A stretch of 64,000 bases of DNA, taken from Candidatus Aminicenantota bacterium (GTDB taxonomy: Bacteria; Acidobacteriota; Aminicenantia; UBA2199). The stretch lies in assembly GCA_026393835.1 (NCBI GenBank), contig JAPKZK010000137.1, forward strand, positions 44,429-108,428, given 5' to 3'. A program made the translations under genes and the position numbers. Of the stretch, positions 1-7,421 are shown piece by piece; position 1 is the stretch's first letter; each line of letters begins with the position of its first letter. Below the pieces are notes generated by a model. It had not been told where the DNA came from. It saw only the letters and a program-made list of their open reading frames with translations, and did no database searches.

Positions 1-2
1 AG

Positions 3-248
3 AAATTTCCCAATGATATCATTTCTTTCTTTACCGATGCCGCCGCTGCCGGGTGTGCCAAAGAAGGACTGAAACTTCTAAAAGATTCCGCTTGCGCACC
101 TTATATGGAACCACTCATCGTTGCCCTGCAAATGTTGGCCGGTGAAGAGTACAATGCCCCCCAGGAAGTGGTGGAAGTGGCAAAAGATGTACTGGAACGA
201 ATCAAAGAAAAGAAAGCAAAGCCTGCCTGTCATGAAAATAGCCGCTAA
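3..248 (+). CDS. C-terminal end of an unidentified helical protein (partial)
   Basis: An open frame enters from the left edge and stops at TAA 246-248, leaving 81 residues. The residues form two or three amphipathic helices rich in Ala, Leu, Glu and Lys, with the segment APYMEPLIVALQMLAGEEY. This resembles the last helical repeats of TPR- or STAND-type proteins, but that is a weak resemblance. Codon use matches the neighbours. The stop is followed at once by a copy of the dispersed CGCGAAG-type repeat. The upstream part is outside the window, so no function can be given. Confidence 0.6.
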   Translation, partial: KFPNDIISFFTDAAAAGCAKEGLKLLKDSACAPYMEPLIVALQMLAGEEYNAPQEVVEVAKDVLERIKEKKAKPACHENSR

Positions 249-305
249 GAACGCGAAGGACCGCGAAGAAAAAGAGACGATAAGGGGCCAGGTGGGTTTT
301 CCTCC

Positions 306-542
306 TCACATGCCATGCGTATGCGCCTGGAAAATGGCAAAATTTTGTACCGGCAAGGACTCCGCTTCTATACAGGATAAATCAACAATCTCACTGGCCT
401 GATCAATATCGATGCCTACTATTTTTCCATCTTCATCATAATCCGCCACAACCCCTTCCGAAATTTCACGGGATTCCGCGCTGGATTTTTTTGAAAGATC
501 TATATAAAGGGAATCGGTCTCCGGGTAATAATGAAACTTCAT
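306..542 (-). CDS. DUF2283 family protein
   Basis: A 78-residue protein that opens MKFHYYPETDSLYIDL and continues with EISEGVVADYDEDGKIVGID, the conserved pattern of DUF2283, a small family of unknown function often found near toxin-antitoxin genes. A GGAGG Shine-Dalgarno lies 7-8 nt before the ATG and a consensus promoter lies about 70 bp upstream. The last 15 residues or so go beyond the usual domain, possibly a read-on into neighbouring sequence. No partner gene is visible on the same strand. Confidence 0.85.
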   Translation of the reverse strand: MKFHYYPETDSLYIDLSKKSSAESREISEGVVADYDEDGKIVGIDIDQASEIVDLSCIEAESLPVQNFAIFQAHTHGM

Positions 543-610
543 TGTACAGCCTCCTTAAAATTTCTATCAGGAAAAGCATTATGAATGGTTTCGCCGTCTT
601 CCAGTGTATT

Positions 611-639
611 AATATAGTTTTTTTATTTTTTTCTGTCAA
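611..639 (-). promoter_or_regulatory. Sigma-70-type promoter for the DUF2283 gene
   Basis: On the minus strand TTGACA (639-634) and TATATT (616-611) are separated by exactly 17 bp. It drives the minus-strand DUF2283 gene with a leader of about 60 nt that contains a GGAGG site. Confidence 0.75.
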
Positions 640-718
640 GCCCCATAGGAATTAAAATTCATTTTGCACATCTTGATTGATATATGGGAAACTTTTCTTG
701 TCTGCCCTTTTATAGTGC

Positions 719-907
719 TGTTATTCCATGCTTTTCCGCGGTGTTCGGAAAGTTTTCCGGGGTGTTGGAAAAGTTTTCCGCGGTGTTGGGAAAGTTTTCC
801 GGGGTGTTCGGAAAGTTTTCCGGGGAATTCAGAAATCTTTCGGGGCCTTCCGGAATTTTTTCGGGGTCATCCTGAAATCGTTCGGGAGGGTGCGGCAACC
901 TGTCGGG
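719..907. repeat. Degenerate 21-bp tandem array
   Basis: About nine units with a strict 21-bp period. The clearest four begin with GGTGTT at 740, 761, 782 and 803 and carry the core GGAAAGTTTTCC; later units at 824, 845, 866 and 887 keep only the TTCGGGG end. Because 21 is a multiple of 3, several frames stay open by chance. No start with a Shine-Dalgarno supports a gene here. Confidence 0.85.
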
Positions 908-947
908 GAGTTGACGAAGCCCATAAATATGTAATTTCCGGTTGCGC

Positions 948-995
948 CAGGGATTTTTTCTTCGCGGTCCTTCGCGCTCTTCGCGGCTCATTAAA
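948..995. repeat. Dispersed CTTCGCGG repeat
   Basis: CTTCGCGGTCCTTCGCGCTC followed by TTCGCGGCTCATTA is one copy of a short interspersed repeat. Related or reverse-complement copies lie at about 241-270, 20150-20205, 24080-24135, 27690-27710 and 28630-28665, always just outside genes. Confidence 0.6.
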
Positions 996-1024
996 TTAGC
1001 GGCGGATTTAGGCCCACCATTTAC

Positions 1025-1053
1025 TTGACACCAACGGTCTTATTTACTAAAAT
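1025..1053 (+). promoter_or_regulatory. Promoter of lepB, predicted leaderless
   Basis: TTGACA (1025-1030), 17-bp spacer, TAAAAT (1048-1053). The ATG at 1062 is 8 nt after the -10 box, so transcription should begin at or within 2 nt of the start codon. No Shine-Dalgarno is present. Confidence 0.75.
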
Positions 1054-1061
1054 AGGGTTTC

Positions 1062-1598
1062 ATGAAAAATCAAAAACTTTCACAATATACCAAATACATC
1101 GTGCTGAACATCCTGGTCGCCGCGATTTCGGCTATTTTACTGGTCAATTACGTGGCCGCCGCTTATAAGATCAGGGGCGATTCCATGAACTCCGTATTGA
1201 AAGATGAGGAACGGGTTATTATCTCCAGGCTGGCTTTGAAAACCGGGATTATCGACCGCTTCGACATCGTGGTGCTCCATAAACCCAATGAACCGGGTAA
1301 ATCGATTATCAAACGGGTCATCGGTCTGCCCGGGGAGATCATCGAAATTAAAGACGGCGACGTCTATATCGACAATAAAAAACTGGAACAACCCTTCCTG
1401 GCGGGAAAAGAATATCCCCCTTACAGGAGAGACACGTTGAACCCCTTGCTGATCCAACAGGGTCATTATTTTGTCATGGGCGACAACCGTGAAGTGAGCC
1501 AGGATTCCAGGAATTTCGGCCCGGTCCCGGCAAAATTTATCTTTGGGAAAACTATCTTCAGGTACTGGCCCCTTTCACGTATTGGAAAAATCAAATAA
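1062..1598 (+). CDS. lepB: Signal peptidase I
   Basis: A 178-residue type I signal peptidase (S26) that cuts signal peptides from exported proteins at the outer face of the inner membrane. One N-terminal membrane segment (about 12-34) is followed by the catalytic Ser41 in RGDSM and the general base Lys84 in IKRVIGLPG; box D/E is GDNREVSQDSRNFGPV (about 140-155). Length is typical of the short single-anchor forms. The frame starts 8 nt after a strong -10 box with no Shine-Dalgarno, which suggests a leaderless message. It stands alone, with no operon partner. Confidence 0.95.
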   Translation: MKNQKLSQYTKYIVLNILVAAISAILLVNYVAAAYKIRGDSMNSVLKDEERVIISRLALKTGIIDRFDIVVLHKPNEPGKSIIKRVIGLPGEIIEIKDGDVYIDNKKLEQPFLAGKEYPPYRRDTLNPLLIQQGHYFVMGDNREVSQDSRNFGPVPAKFIFGKTIFRYWPLSRIGKIK

Positions 1599-1618
1599 AA
1601 AACGTAACAATTATATTC

Positions 1619-1642
1619 GCCGCAGGCGTTTAAATTATTTTT
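1619..1642 (+). terminator. Possible weak terminator after lepB
   Basis: CGCC-GCA-GGCG is followed by TTTAAATTATTTTT, 20 bp after the lepB stop. The stem is only 4 bp, so the call is tentative. Confidence 0.3.
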
Positions 1643-1655
1643 GCCCGTAGGGCGC

Positions 1656-1726
1656 CATCATTTATAATTTATCATTTATAATTTATAATTTATCATTTAT
1701 AATTTATAATTTATCATTTATAATTT
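1656..1726. repeat. AT-rich tandem repeat with 21-bp units
   Basis: TCATTTATAATTTATAATTTA-type units; TCA positions at 1658, 1672, 1693 and 1714 give steps of 14, 21 and 21 bp. It lies in the 212-bp gap between lepB and the convergent kinase-like gene. Confidence 0.8.
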
Positions 1727-1810
1727 TCTTTTTTTTAAACCTCACACATGGACAAGAAATGCTTCCGCAGCTTATGATCTGAACAGTTACATCCAATTCC
1801 ATGAATCCCC

Positions 1811-2641
1811 TCAATAATGAAGCCCATACGTGGTGGCGATGGGTTTAAACAGGACCTCATTGTGGACTTCCTTGACGTTTTCCATTGCCGTGGCTATCTT
1901 CTCAGACTGTTCCACATCCCTGCTGTCGCCGGCAATACCCCGCAATGTCACCACCCCCTCCTGGGAAAAAACTTCCAGGAAGTGGATGGACAATTTCTCT
2001 TTATAAATGATGTTGGTTTTGATTTCATGTTCCAGGGCAAGGTCATCTAGTTTGAGGAGGGTTTCTGTTTGCCTGGCAGCAAATTCATCGCTTTTTGCCA
2101 CATCTTGAATGAGGCGCGCCGCGGATTCGGCGGAAAGTGAACCGGTATTGATTACCAGGTCATAAAGATCGGAGTCTTCCCAGTTGCAGTCGAAAAAGAA
2201 TTTATGGAAGCCGCCCCTTTCCTGGTCATTTTGATCGATAAATTTTGCCGCTTGCCGTTCGTCGCACTCGAAGCGTTTGGTAATCCGTCGGATTCGCTTC
2301 TCCATGGGCGCCACCACCCGGACATGGAGTATACCGGGAATATTCCCCAGCGCCGCCTGGCCGCCACGCCCCAGGATCACACAGTTCCCTTTGCGGGCGA
2401 ATCCGAAAAGGGCGCCTTTGACGAAATGCAAGTACCTGGCCTTGTCGGTTTTAAAAATATCCCAGAAACCGGGTTTCTTCTCATCATAGCGTTCCACGCT
2501 CTCCCTGGGTAGGCCGGACTCTCCAAACGCCCCTTCCAACAATTCTTTATCGACACATTGGTATTGAAAACGTTTACACAACAGTTGGGCGATATCTGTC
2601 CCCAAACTGCCTAACTGTCTTGAAATCGTTATTATCGGCAT
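1811..2641 (-). CDS. Cytidylate kinase-like protein with C-terminal BON domain
   Basis: A 276-residue protein. Residues 1-190 match the cytidylate kinase-like family (Cytidylate_kin2 type): MPIITISRQLGSLGTDIA is a degenerate P-loop, followed by CVILGRGGQAAL and the lid-like RIRRITKRFECDERQA. Members probably phosphorylate an unknown small molecule. The last 75 residues (EIKTNIIYKEKL to the end) look like a BON domain, with VVTLRGIAGDSRDVEQ, normally seen in periplasmic or lipid-associated proteins, so the fusion is uncommon. AAGGAGA precedes the ATG. It is convergent with lepB. The substrate cannot be predicted. Confidence 0.8.
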   Translation of the reverse strand: MPIITISRQLGSLGTDIAQLLCKRFQYQCVDKELLEGAFGESGLPRESVERYDEKKPGFWDIFKTDKARYLHFVKGALFGFARKGNCVILGRGGQAALGNIPGILHVRVVAPMEKRIRRITKRFECDERQAAKFIDQNDQERGGFHKFFFDCNWEDSDLYDLVINTGSLSAESAARLIQDVAKSDEFAARQTETLLKLDDLALEHEIKTNIIYKEKLSIHFLEVFSQEGVVTLRGIAGDSRDVEQSEKIATAMENVKEVHNEVLFKPIATTYGLHY

Positions 2642-2761
2642 GTTAAATCTCCTTATATTCCTTTATCTATATAACATGAGAGAAAAAAAATTTCAACCGG
2701 TTCGTGTGTTTCGCCTGTTTGGCGGGAGAATACTGCGATTATTCCTCCGCTTAAACGGCTC

Positions 2762-2790
2762 TTTCAATCTGGGCCTGAATTTGTTATAAT
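2762..2790 (+). promoter_or_regulatory. Promoter of the UbiA-type gene, predicted leaderless
   Basis: TTTCAA (2762-2767), 17 bp, perfect TATAAT (2785-2790); the ATG at 2797 is 6 nt later. No Shine-Dalgarno. Confidence 0.65.
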
Positions 2791-2796
2791 AAACCA

Positions 2797-3696
2797 ATGC
2801 GAAAAATGATGAGAACGTCTGTGTTGTTTGTGAAGTCCATGAGGGTAAACCAGTGGGTGAAAAACACTTTTATATTCGCCCCCATGATATTCTCCATGCG
2901 CTTCTTGCAAGTGGATTATATTAAGAAAAGCCTGCTGGCTTTTTTCCTTTTCAGCCTGGTGACCGGCGCCATATACATCTTTAACGACTGCTTCGATAAA
3001 AAAAAAGACCGGTTACACCCGGATAAACGCAAACGCCCTATTGCTTCCGGGGAATTAAAGATTCCCACGGCGCTGGTGGGGGCGTTTTTTATGTTGGCGG
3101 CGGCCCTGGCGGCTATCTTTAAATTCAACCTGGATTTCTTTATCATCGCCGTGGTATATATCCTGATGAATATCCTCTACTCTTACTTCCTGAAAAATAT
3201 CGTAATCCTGGACGTGATGGTGATTGCCGTCGGTTTCGTACTGCGGGTGAAAATCGGCGGGGATATCGATAATATCGAGCTTTCGGTATGGATACTCATC
3301 ATTACCTTTTTGCTGGCCATCTTCCTGGGTTTGATCAAACGCCGCCAGGAACTGCTTAAAATGAACAACACACAAGCGAATTCGGGATCTGAAACCCGGC
3401 AAACCTTAAAAAAATACAACCTGTCACTGCTGGACCAATTGATTTCGATTACTACGGCCACGACTTTGATTTCTTATATTATTTACGTGGTAAACCCGAA
3501 TGTACTGGAAAAATTTAATACCAAAGATTTATATTTAACGGTTCCTTTCGTGGTGTTCGGCGTCTTTCGCTATCTCTACCTGACTTATTCGGAAGGGAAA
3601 GGGGAGAACCCGGCTGAGATTCTTTTTTCCGACCTCCCTTTTACCATTAATATTATCCTGTGGTTAGCGGTATTCCTGGCGGTTATATTTTATTGA
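2797..3696 (+). CDS. UbiA-family prenyltransferase, decaprenyl-phosphate phosphoribosyltransferase-like
   Basis: A 299-residue polytopic membrane protein of about eight helices. The first Asp-rich motif, FNDCFDKKKDRLHPDKRKRP followed by IASG, is the form typical of the polyprenyl-phosphate phosphoribosyltransferase branch (DPPR synthase-like) rather than quinone or heme prenyltransferases. Such enzymes join phosphoribosyl diphosphate to a lipid carrier at the inner membrane for cell-envelope sugars. YSYFLKNIVILDVMVIAVGF fits the conserved central region. The ATG is 6 nt after a TATAAT box. The TGA stop overlaps the next gene's ATG by one base, implying coupling. No DprE-type epimerase gene is nearby, so the pathway is inferred. 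Confidence 0.8.
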   Translation: MRKMMRTSVLFVKSMRVNQWVKNTFIFAPMIFSMRFLQVDYIKKSLLAFFLFSLVTGAIYIFNDCFDKKKDRLHPDKRKRPIASGELKIPTALVGAFFMLAAALAAIFKFNLDFFIIAVVYILMNILYSYFLKNIVILDVMVIAVGFVLRVKIGGDIDNIELSVWILIITFLLAIFLGLIKRRQELLKMNNTQANSGSETRQTLKKYNLSLLDQLISITTATTLISYIIYVVNPNVLEKFNTKDLYLTVPFVVFGVFRYLYLTYSEGKGENPAEILFSDLPFTINIILWLAVFLAVIFY

Positions 3697-4355
3697 TGAT
3701 GAGCGATGAACTGGATTTATTGAGAAAGCTGCATTTCGGCTCTGTCAGCGAAGACGAATTAATGGATATTTTTCATCGTTACAGGGATAATTACCGGGTC
3801 CTGATGCACCTGGCCATGCACCCCAAATTCCCGGACAACTTTGCTTTAAATATTATTTCCCGCTTAAATGCCGTGGATTTAATCCGGGTAATAAAAAATA
3901 ACCGGACCAACCCGTTTACCAGGAAAAAGGCGGAATTGGAATTCCAGCAGAAGTACAATAAGTTCCCATTGGGTGAGAAATTGGCTTATATGAAAATAGC
4001 CCCTTATTCGTTAATGGTACATTTAATCGAAGAGAATGACAAGCGGGTGGTGGCGGCCATGCTCAACGGCCCTTATTGCACGGAGGACCTGGTGGTCAGG
4101 TTTATTAACCGGCAAACCCCGCGCTCAAGCGTTTATGAAGCGCTGGTTGAAACGGAATGGTACAAGCGTCCGTCCATAGCGGAAGCCATTGCCCATGATA
4201 CGGAGGCGCCGATCCGGATGTTAATCATGACCCTGCCCTTTCTCAACAGGCATTCTTTGAGAAAGCTTTACGAAAACGAAGCCACCCACGAGATTGTCAA
4301 GAAAAGGATAATCGACGTAGAGACGTTGCGCGCAACGTCTCTACCGAATGTCTGA
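3696..4355 (+). CDS. Hypothetical helical-repeat protein
   Basis: About 219 residues, almost wholly alpha-helical, with no membrane segment or signal peptide. It opens MMSDELDLLRKLHFGS. Helix pairs such as YRVLMHLAMHPKFPDNFAL and SIAEAIAHDTEAPIRMLIMT suggest HEAT-like or DUF2336-like repeats, but I do not recognise the family. The start is the ATG overlapping the prenyltransferase stop (TGATG), so the two are probably translationally coupled. The last residues (VETLRATSLPNV) are encoded by a perfect 28-bp palindrome, a repeat that has replaced the native 3' end. Confidence 0.7.
   Translation: MMSDELDLLRKLHFGSVSEDELMDIFHRYRDNYRVLMHLAMHPKFPDNFALNIISRLNAVDLIRVIKNNRTNPFTRKKAELEFQQKYNKFPLGEKLAYMKIAPYSLMVHLIEENDKRVVAAMLNGPYCTEDLVVRFINRQTPRSSVYEALVETEWYKRPSIAEAIAHDTEAPIRMLIMTLPFLNRHSLRKLYENEATHEIVKKRIIDVETLRATSLPNV
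4317..4344. repeat. Perfect 28-bp palindrome inside a gene end
   Basis: GTAGAGACGTTGCG (4317-4330) is followed directly by its exact reverse complement (4331-4344). GTAGAGACG...CGTCTCTAC palindromes are a known type of interspersed repeat in several phyla. It sits between two convergent genes and could fold as a hairpin, but has no T-run. Confidence 0.9.
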
Positions 4356-4358
4356 ACC

Positions 4359-5942
4359 CTAATGCCTGAAGTGGCGCATGCCGGTAAAGAGAAGAGAAAT
4401 ATTGCTTTCTTCGGCTTTGGCAATCACTTCGTCGTCGCGCACCGAACCGCCGGGCTCCACCAGGACCGTTATCTTATGCTGCGCGGCAATCGCCACCGAA
4501 TCGGCGAAAGGGAAAAAAGCGTCCGATAATAGCACTGCCCCGGCCAGCGGGAAACGGCTCTTGCGGATTGCAATATCCACCGAATCCACCCGGCTCATCT
4601 GGCCCGCCCCGACCCCGATTAACATGCCGTCCTTTACGATAATGATACCGTTGGATTTCACGAATTTAATCAATTTCCAGCCCAATTGAACGTCTTTGAT
4701 TTCGTTCTCCGTCAATTGGCGCGAGGATTTTAATTCAAATTCATGATATTCTTTCAAGGCATTGTCCCTCTCCTGGAAAACAAAGCCGCCCGGTACAGTT
4801 TTAATATCCCATTTTTCCACGTAATGCAGCGGGATTTTAATAAGCCTGAGATTCGGTTTCTTTTTAAGGATTTCCAGCGCCCCTTCTGAAAAGTTCGGGG
4901 CGACAATGACTTCCAAAAAAACTTTTTTCATCTCTTCCGCCGTTTCTACAGCCAGCGGTTTATTAAAGCCCACGATGCCGCCGTAGGCCGATTGCGGGTC
5001 GCCCTCCAGGGCTTTTTTAAAAGCCTCCACCTGGGAGCCCACCGCTGCCGCGCCGCAGGGGTTCTGGTGTTTCACAATCGCGGCAAAATCAACCGCATCT
5101 TGCCCCGGCCCGGGGGGGAGCGGGAGCGCGGGACTGAAGAGATTCAGCATTTCATAAATCATGGAAAGGTCCAGGATATTATTAAAAGAGAGTTCCTTGC
5201 CCTGGAGTTTTTGCATGCGGTTCAGCGGGGAGTTTTTATCCCTGATGTAAAGCGCCGCTTTTTGGTGGGGGTTTTCGCCGTATCTCAGCGCCATGGTTTT
5301 TTTACCGGCCATGTTCATATATTCCAGTTTTTCCAGCGCGTCCGCCCCCGCCCCCGCCTCCGCCTCTTCGGCAAAGTACTGGGCGATCAGCGAATCATAG
5401 AAAGAAGTATATGAAAAAGCTTTGACAGCCAGGCGCTTTCGTTCCTCCAGGCTGAGGTTTCCAGTTCTGACCAACGTTTCCACCACCGGCAGGTAATCGG
5501 TTTTGTCTACCACCACGATGGTATCTTTGAAATTTTTAGCCGCGGCCCTTACCATGGCCGGGCCGCCGATATCGATGTTCTCCACCATAAATTCCACGCC
5601 CTTTTCTTTTTCGTTGAGCGCTTCCTCGAAAGGGTAAAAGTTGACGATGACCAGTTCGATTTTAGGCGTTGCAAATTGTTTTAATTGGTCCAGGTGTTCC
5701 CGGGTTTTCTTTGCCAGGATGGGGCCGAATACCAGCGGGTGAAGCGTCTTGACCCGGCCGTCCAGGATTTCAGGGAAATCCGTTATGCCGGATACTTCCA
5801 ACACATCGATGCCGTGCTGCTTTAAATATTTCGAAGTACCGCCGGTGGAGATGATATCCCAGCCGTTTTCATGCAGGGCCTGGGCAATCAATTCGATGCC
5901 TTCTTTGTGGTAAACACTGATTAATGCGCGTTTCATTTTCAT
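4359..5942 (-). CDS. purH: Bifunctional AICAR transformylase / IMP cyclohydrolase
   Basis: A 527-residue PurH, catalysing the last two steps of de novo purine synthesis: formylation of AICAR and ring closure to IMP. The N-terminal MGS-like cyclohydrolase domain begins RALISVYHKEGIELIAQAL and carries ISTGGTSKYLKQHG. The C-terminal transformylase domain has MALRYGENPHQKAALY, VKHQNPCGAA, SAYGGIVGFN and the FFPFADSV / TVLVEPGGSVRDDEVI end. Length is standard. AGGAG lies 7 nt before the first ATG. It is followed on the same strand by nothing coding, and preceded by the CorC-like gene 30 bp upstream, probably one transcript. Confidence 0.97.
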   Translation of the reverse strand: MKMKRALISVYHKEGIELIAQALHENGWDIISTGGTSKYLKQHGIDVLEVSGITDFPEILDGRVKTLHPLVFGPILAKKTREHLDQLKQFATPKIELVIVNFYPFEEALNEKEKGVEFMVENIDIGGPAMVRAAAKNFKDTIVVVDKTDYLPVVETLVRTGNLSLEERKRLAVKAFSYTSFYDSLIAQYFAEEAEAGAGADALEKLEYMNMAGKKTMALRYGENPHQKAALYIRDKNSPLNRMQKLQGKELSFNNILDLSMIYEMLNLFSPALPLPPGPGQDAVDFAAIVKHQNPCGAAAVGSQVEAFKKALEGDPQSAYGGIVGFNKPLAVETAEEMKKVFLEVIVAPNFSEGALEILKKKPNLRLIKIPLHYVEKWDIKTVPGGFVFQERDNALKEYHEFELKSSRQLTENEIKDVQLGWKLIKFVKSNGIIIVKDGMLIGVGAGQMSRVDSVDIAIRKSRFPLAGAVLLSDAFFPFADSVAIAAQHKITVLVEPGGSVRDDEVIAKAEESNISLLFTGMRHFRH

Positions 5943-5972
5943 GGTGGTTCTCCTGCTGCTATAAATTATCGA

Positions 5973-7205
5973 TTAGCCTGGGGCTTTCGTTTTCTTAATA
6001 ATCTTAACTAACTTTACCCGGTTTTTTTCCATTTCCATCACTTCAAAAGTATAGTCTTCAATGGTCGCCGTATCCATTTTATTGGGAATCCTGCCCAATT
6101 TATAATTCATCAATCCCGCCACGGTCTGGTAGTCTTCGTCCTCTTCCAGGTCTACTTTGAGCCGGTCGCTCAATTCGAAGATATCCGTATCCCCTTTGAC
6201 CACCAGGTAGTCCTTTTCTTCGACAATTTGCGGCGTGTCTTCGTCGTATTCGTCCTGGATTTCGCCCACGATCTCTTCGATGATATCCTCCATGGTGACT
6301 GCGCCGGAGATGCCGCCGAATTCATCCACCACGATGGCGAATTTCTGCCTGGATTTCTGCATTTCTTTCAGCAGTTCCAGGATGCGCATGGTTTCCGGTA
6401 CAAAGAAAGCCTTGCGCAGTATCTTTTTAATGTGAAAGTCATGGTCGTTGTGGTTCCAATAGTTAAACACATCCTTTGCGAGAATGACGCCTTCGATATT
6501 ATCGATACGGCCCGAGATTACCGGGTATCGCGAGCGTTTGGTTTTATTGATAATTTCCACCAGTTCAACCAGTCCCGTTTCCATTTCCACGTAGATCATG
6601 TCTACCCGGGGAGTGATAATCTCTTTGACCAGCGTATCCCCGAATTCCAGTACACTCTCGATCATTTCTTTATCTTCCGTTTCCAGCACCCCTTCTTTTG
6701 CGCCCTCCTCGAAAAAGACTTCCAGTTCTTTTTCGCTCAGGTCATATTCATCGTCATCCTCTTCGTCTTCCGGTTCCTTTTCGAAAAAGAAGGAAAAAAA
6801 GCGGTGAAAGGGGAAGAAGACAATCCAGGCGAACCGGGATAAGGGGAGGAGGTTTTTCAGCAGGCGTTCTTTATTGGCGAATGAGATCATATAGAGCAGG
6901 AAATTAAATAGGAATAAGAAAGCGGCGATGAGCAGGGCCAGGCGTTCGATGACGCCGGACAGCCATTCTTTCAAGAGGACAAAGACAAAGGCGAAGAGGC
7001 ACAGTTGCAGACAAAAGGTAAGGCCGGACAGGGAATAGAGCAGCATGTCGTAGTTTTCGACAAAATCGAATCTTTTTATTTTGGGGTTATCGAGGTCGTC
7101 CAGGAAACCTGCCAGGGAAATTCGGGAGAAGCTTTTGAAGCTCACTTCCAGCATATAGAACAGGACGGCGATGACCAGGAGACCCGAAAAAACCAGGATT
7201 GTCAT
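5973..7205 (-). CDS. CNNM/CorC-type membrane protein with CBS pair
   Basis: A 410-residue HlyC/CorC-family protein. Four hydrophobic segments in the first 140 residues form a DUF21/CNNM-like membrane part; an acidic linker (EPEDEEDDDEYDLSEKE) leads to two CBS domains (about 200-320, with VKEIITPRVDMIYVE and FAIVVDEFGGISGAVTMEDI) and a CorC_HlyC transporter-associated domain at the end. Such proteins take part in divalent cation (Mg/Co) efflux at the inner membrane. It lies 30 bp upstream of purH on the same strand, and its ATG overlaps the stop of a 27-codon small frame by 4 nt. Confidence 0.9.
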   Translation of the reverse strand: MTILVFSGLLVIAVLFYMLEVSFKSFSRISLAGFLDDLDNPKIKRFDFVENYDMLLYSLSGLTFCLQLCLFAFVFVLLKEWLSGVIERLALLIAAFLFLFNFLLYMISFANKERLLKNLLPLSRFAWIVFFPFHRFFSFFFEKEPEDEEDDDEYDLSEKELEVFFEEGAKEGVLETEDKEMIESVLEFGDTLVKEIITPRVDMIYVEMETGLVELVEIINKTKRSRYPVISGRIDNIEGVILAKDVFNYWNHNDHDFHIKKILRKAFFVPETMRILELLKEMQKSRQKFAIVVDEFGGISGAVTMEDIIEEIVGEIQDEYDEDTPQIVEEKDYLVVKGDTDIFELSDRLKVDLEEDEDYQTVAGLMNYKLGRIPNKMDTATIEDYTFEVMEMEKNRVKLVKIIKKTKAPG

Positions 7206-7285
7206 ATCTCTGCACTCCCGGTTTGTCCATGGGGTTCCGGTTCCCCGGGCTCAACATCGGTTTTAATTTTCTTTTTTTTTTTCAT
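7202..7285 (-). CDS. Possible 27-residue leader peptide ORF
   Basis: ATG at 7285 opens MKKKKKIKTDVEPGEPEPHG followed by QTGSAEI, ending in a TGA that overlaps the CorC-like ATG as ATGA. A -10-like TAAAAT (7300-7295) lies just before it and an AGGA precedes the start. It may be a coupling leader or the remnant of a longer upstream gene. No function is claimed. Confidence 0.35.
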   Translation of the reverse strand: MKKKKKIKTDVEPGEPEPHGQTGSAEI

Positions 7286-7421
7286 ATCCTATTTATTTTA
7301 CCATAATCGGCTGAATTATGCCACTGCTTTTTAACCCCGCTTTCCCGGATTTATAATGTTTGCATTATTATTTATTATATGGTACGATTCGTTATATTTA
7401 ATAAAAGCAGGAGAACGAACA

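Noticed and set aside
664..999. Several 60-110-codon proteins over the 719-907 array
   Set aside because: Four frames are open at once in a 21-bp repeat; none has start signals.
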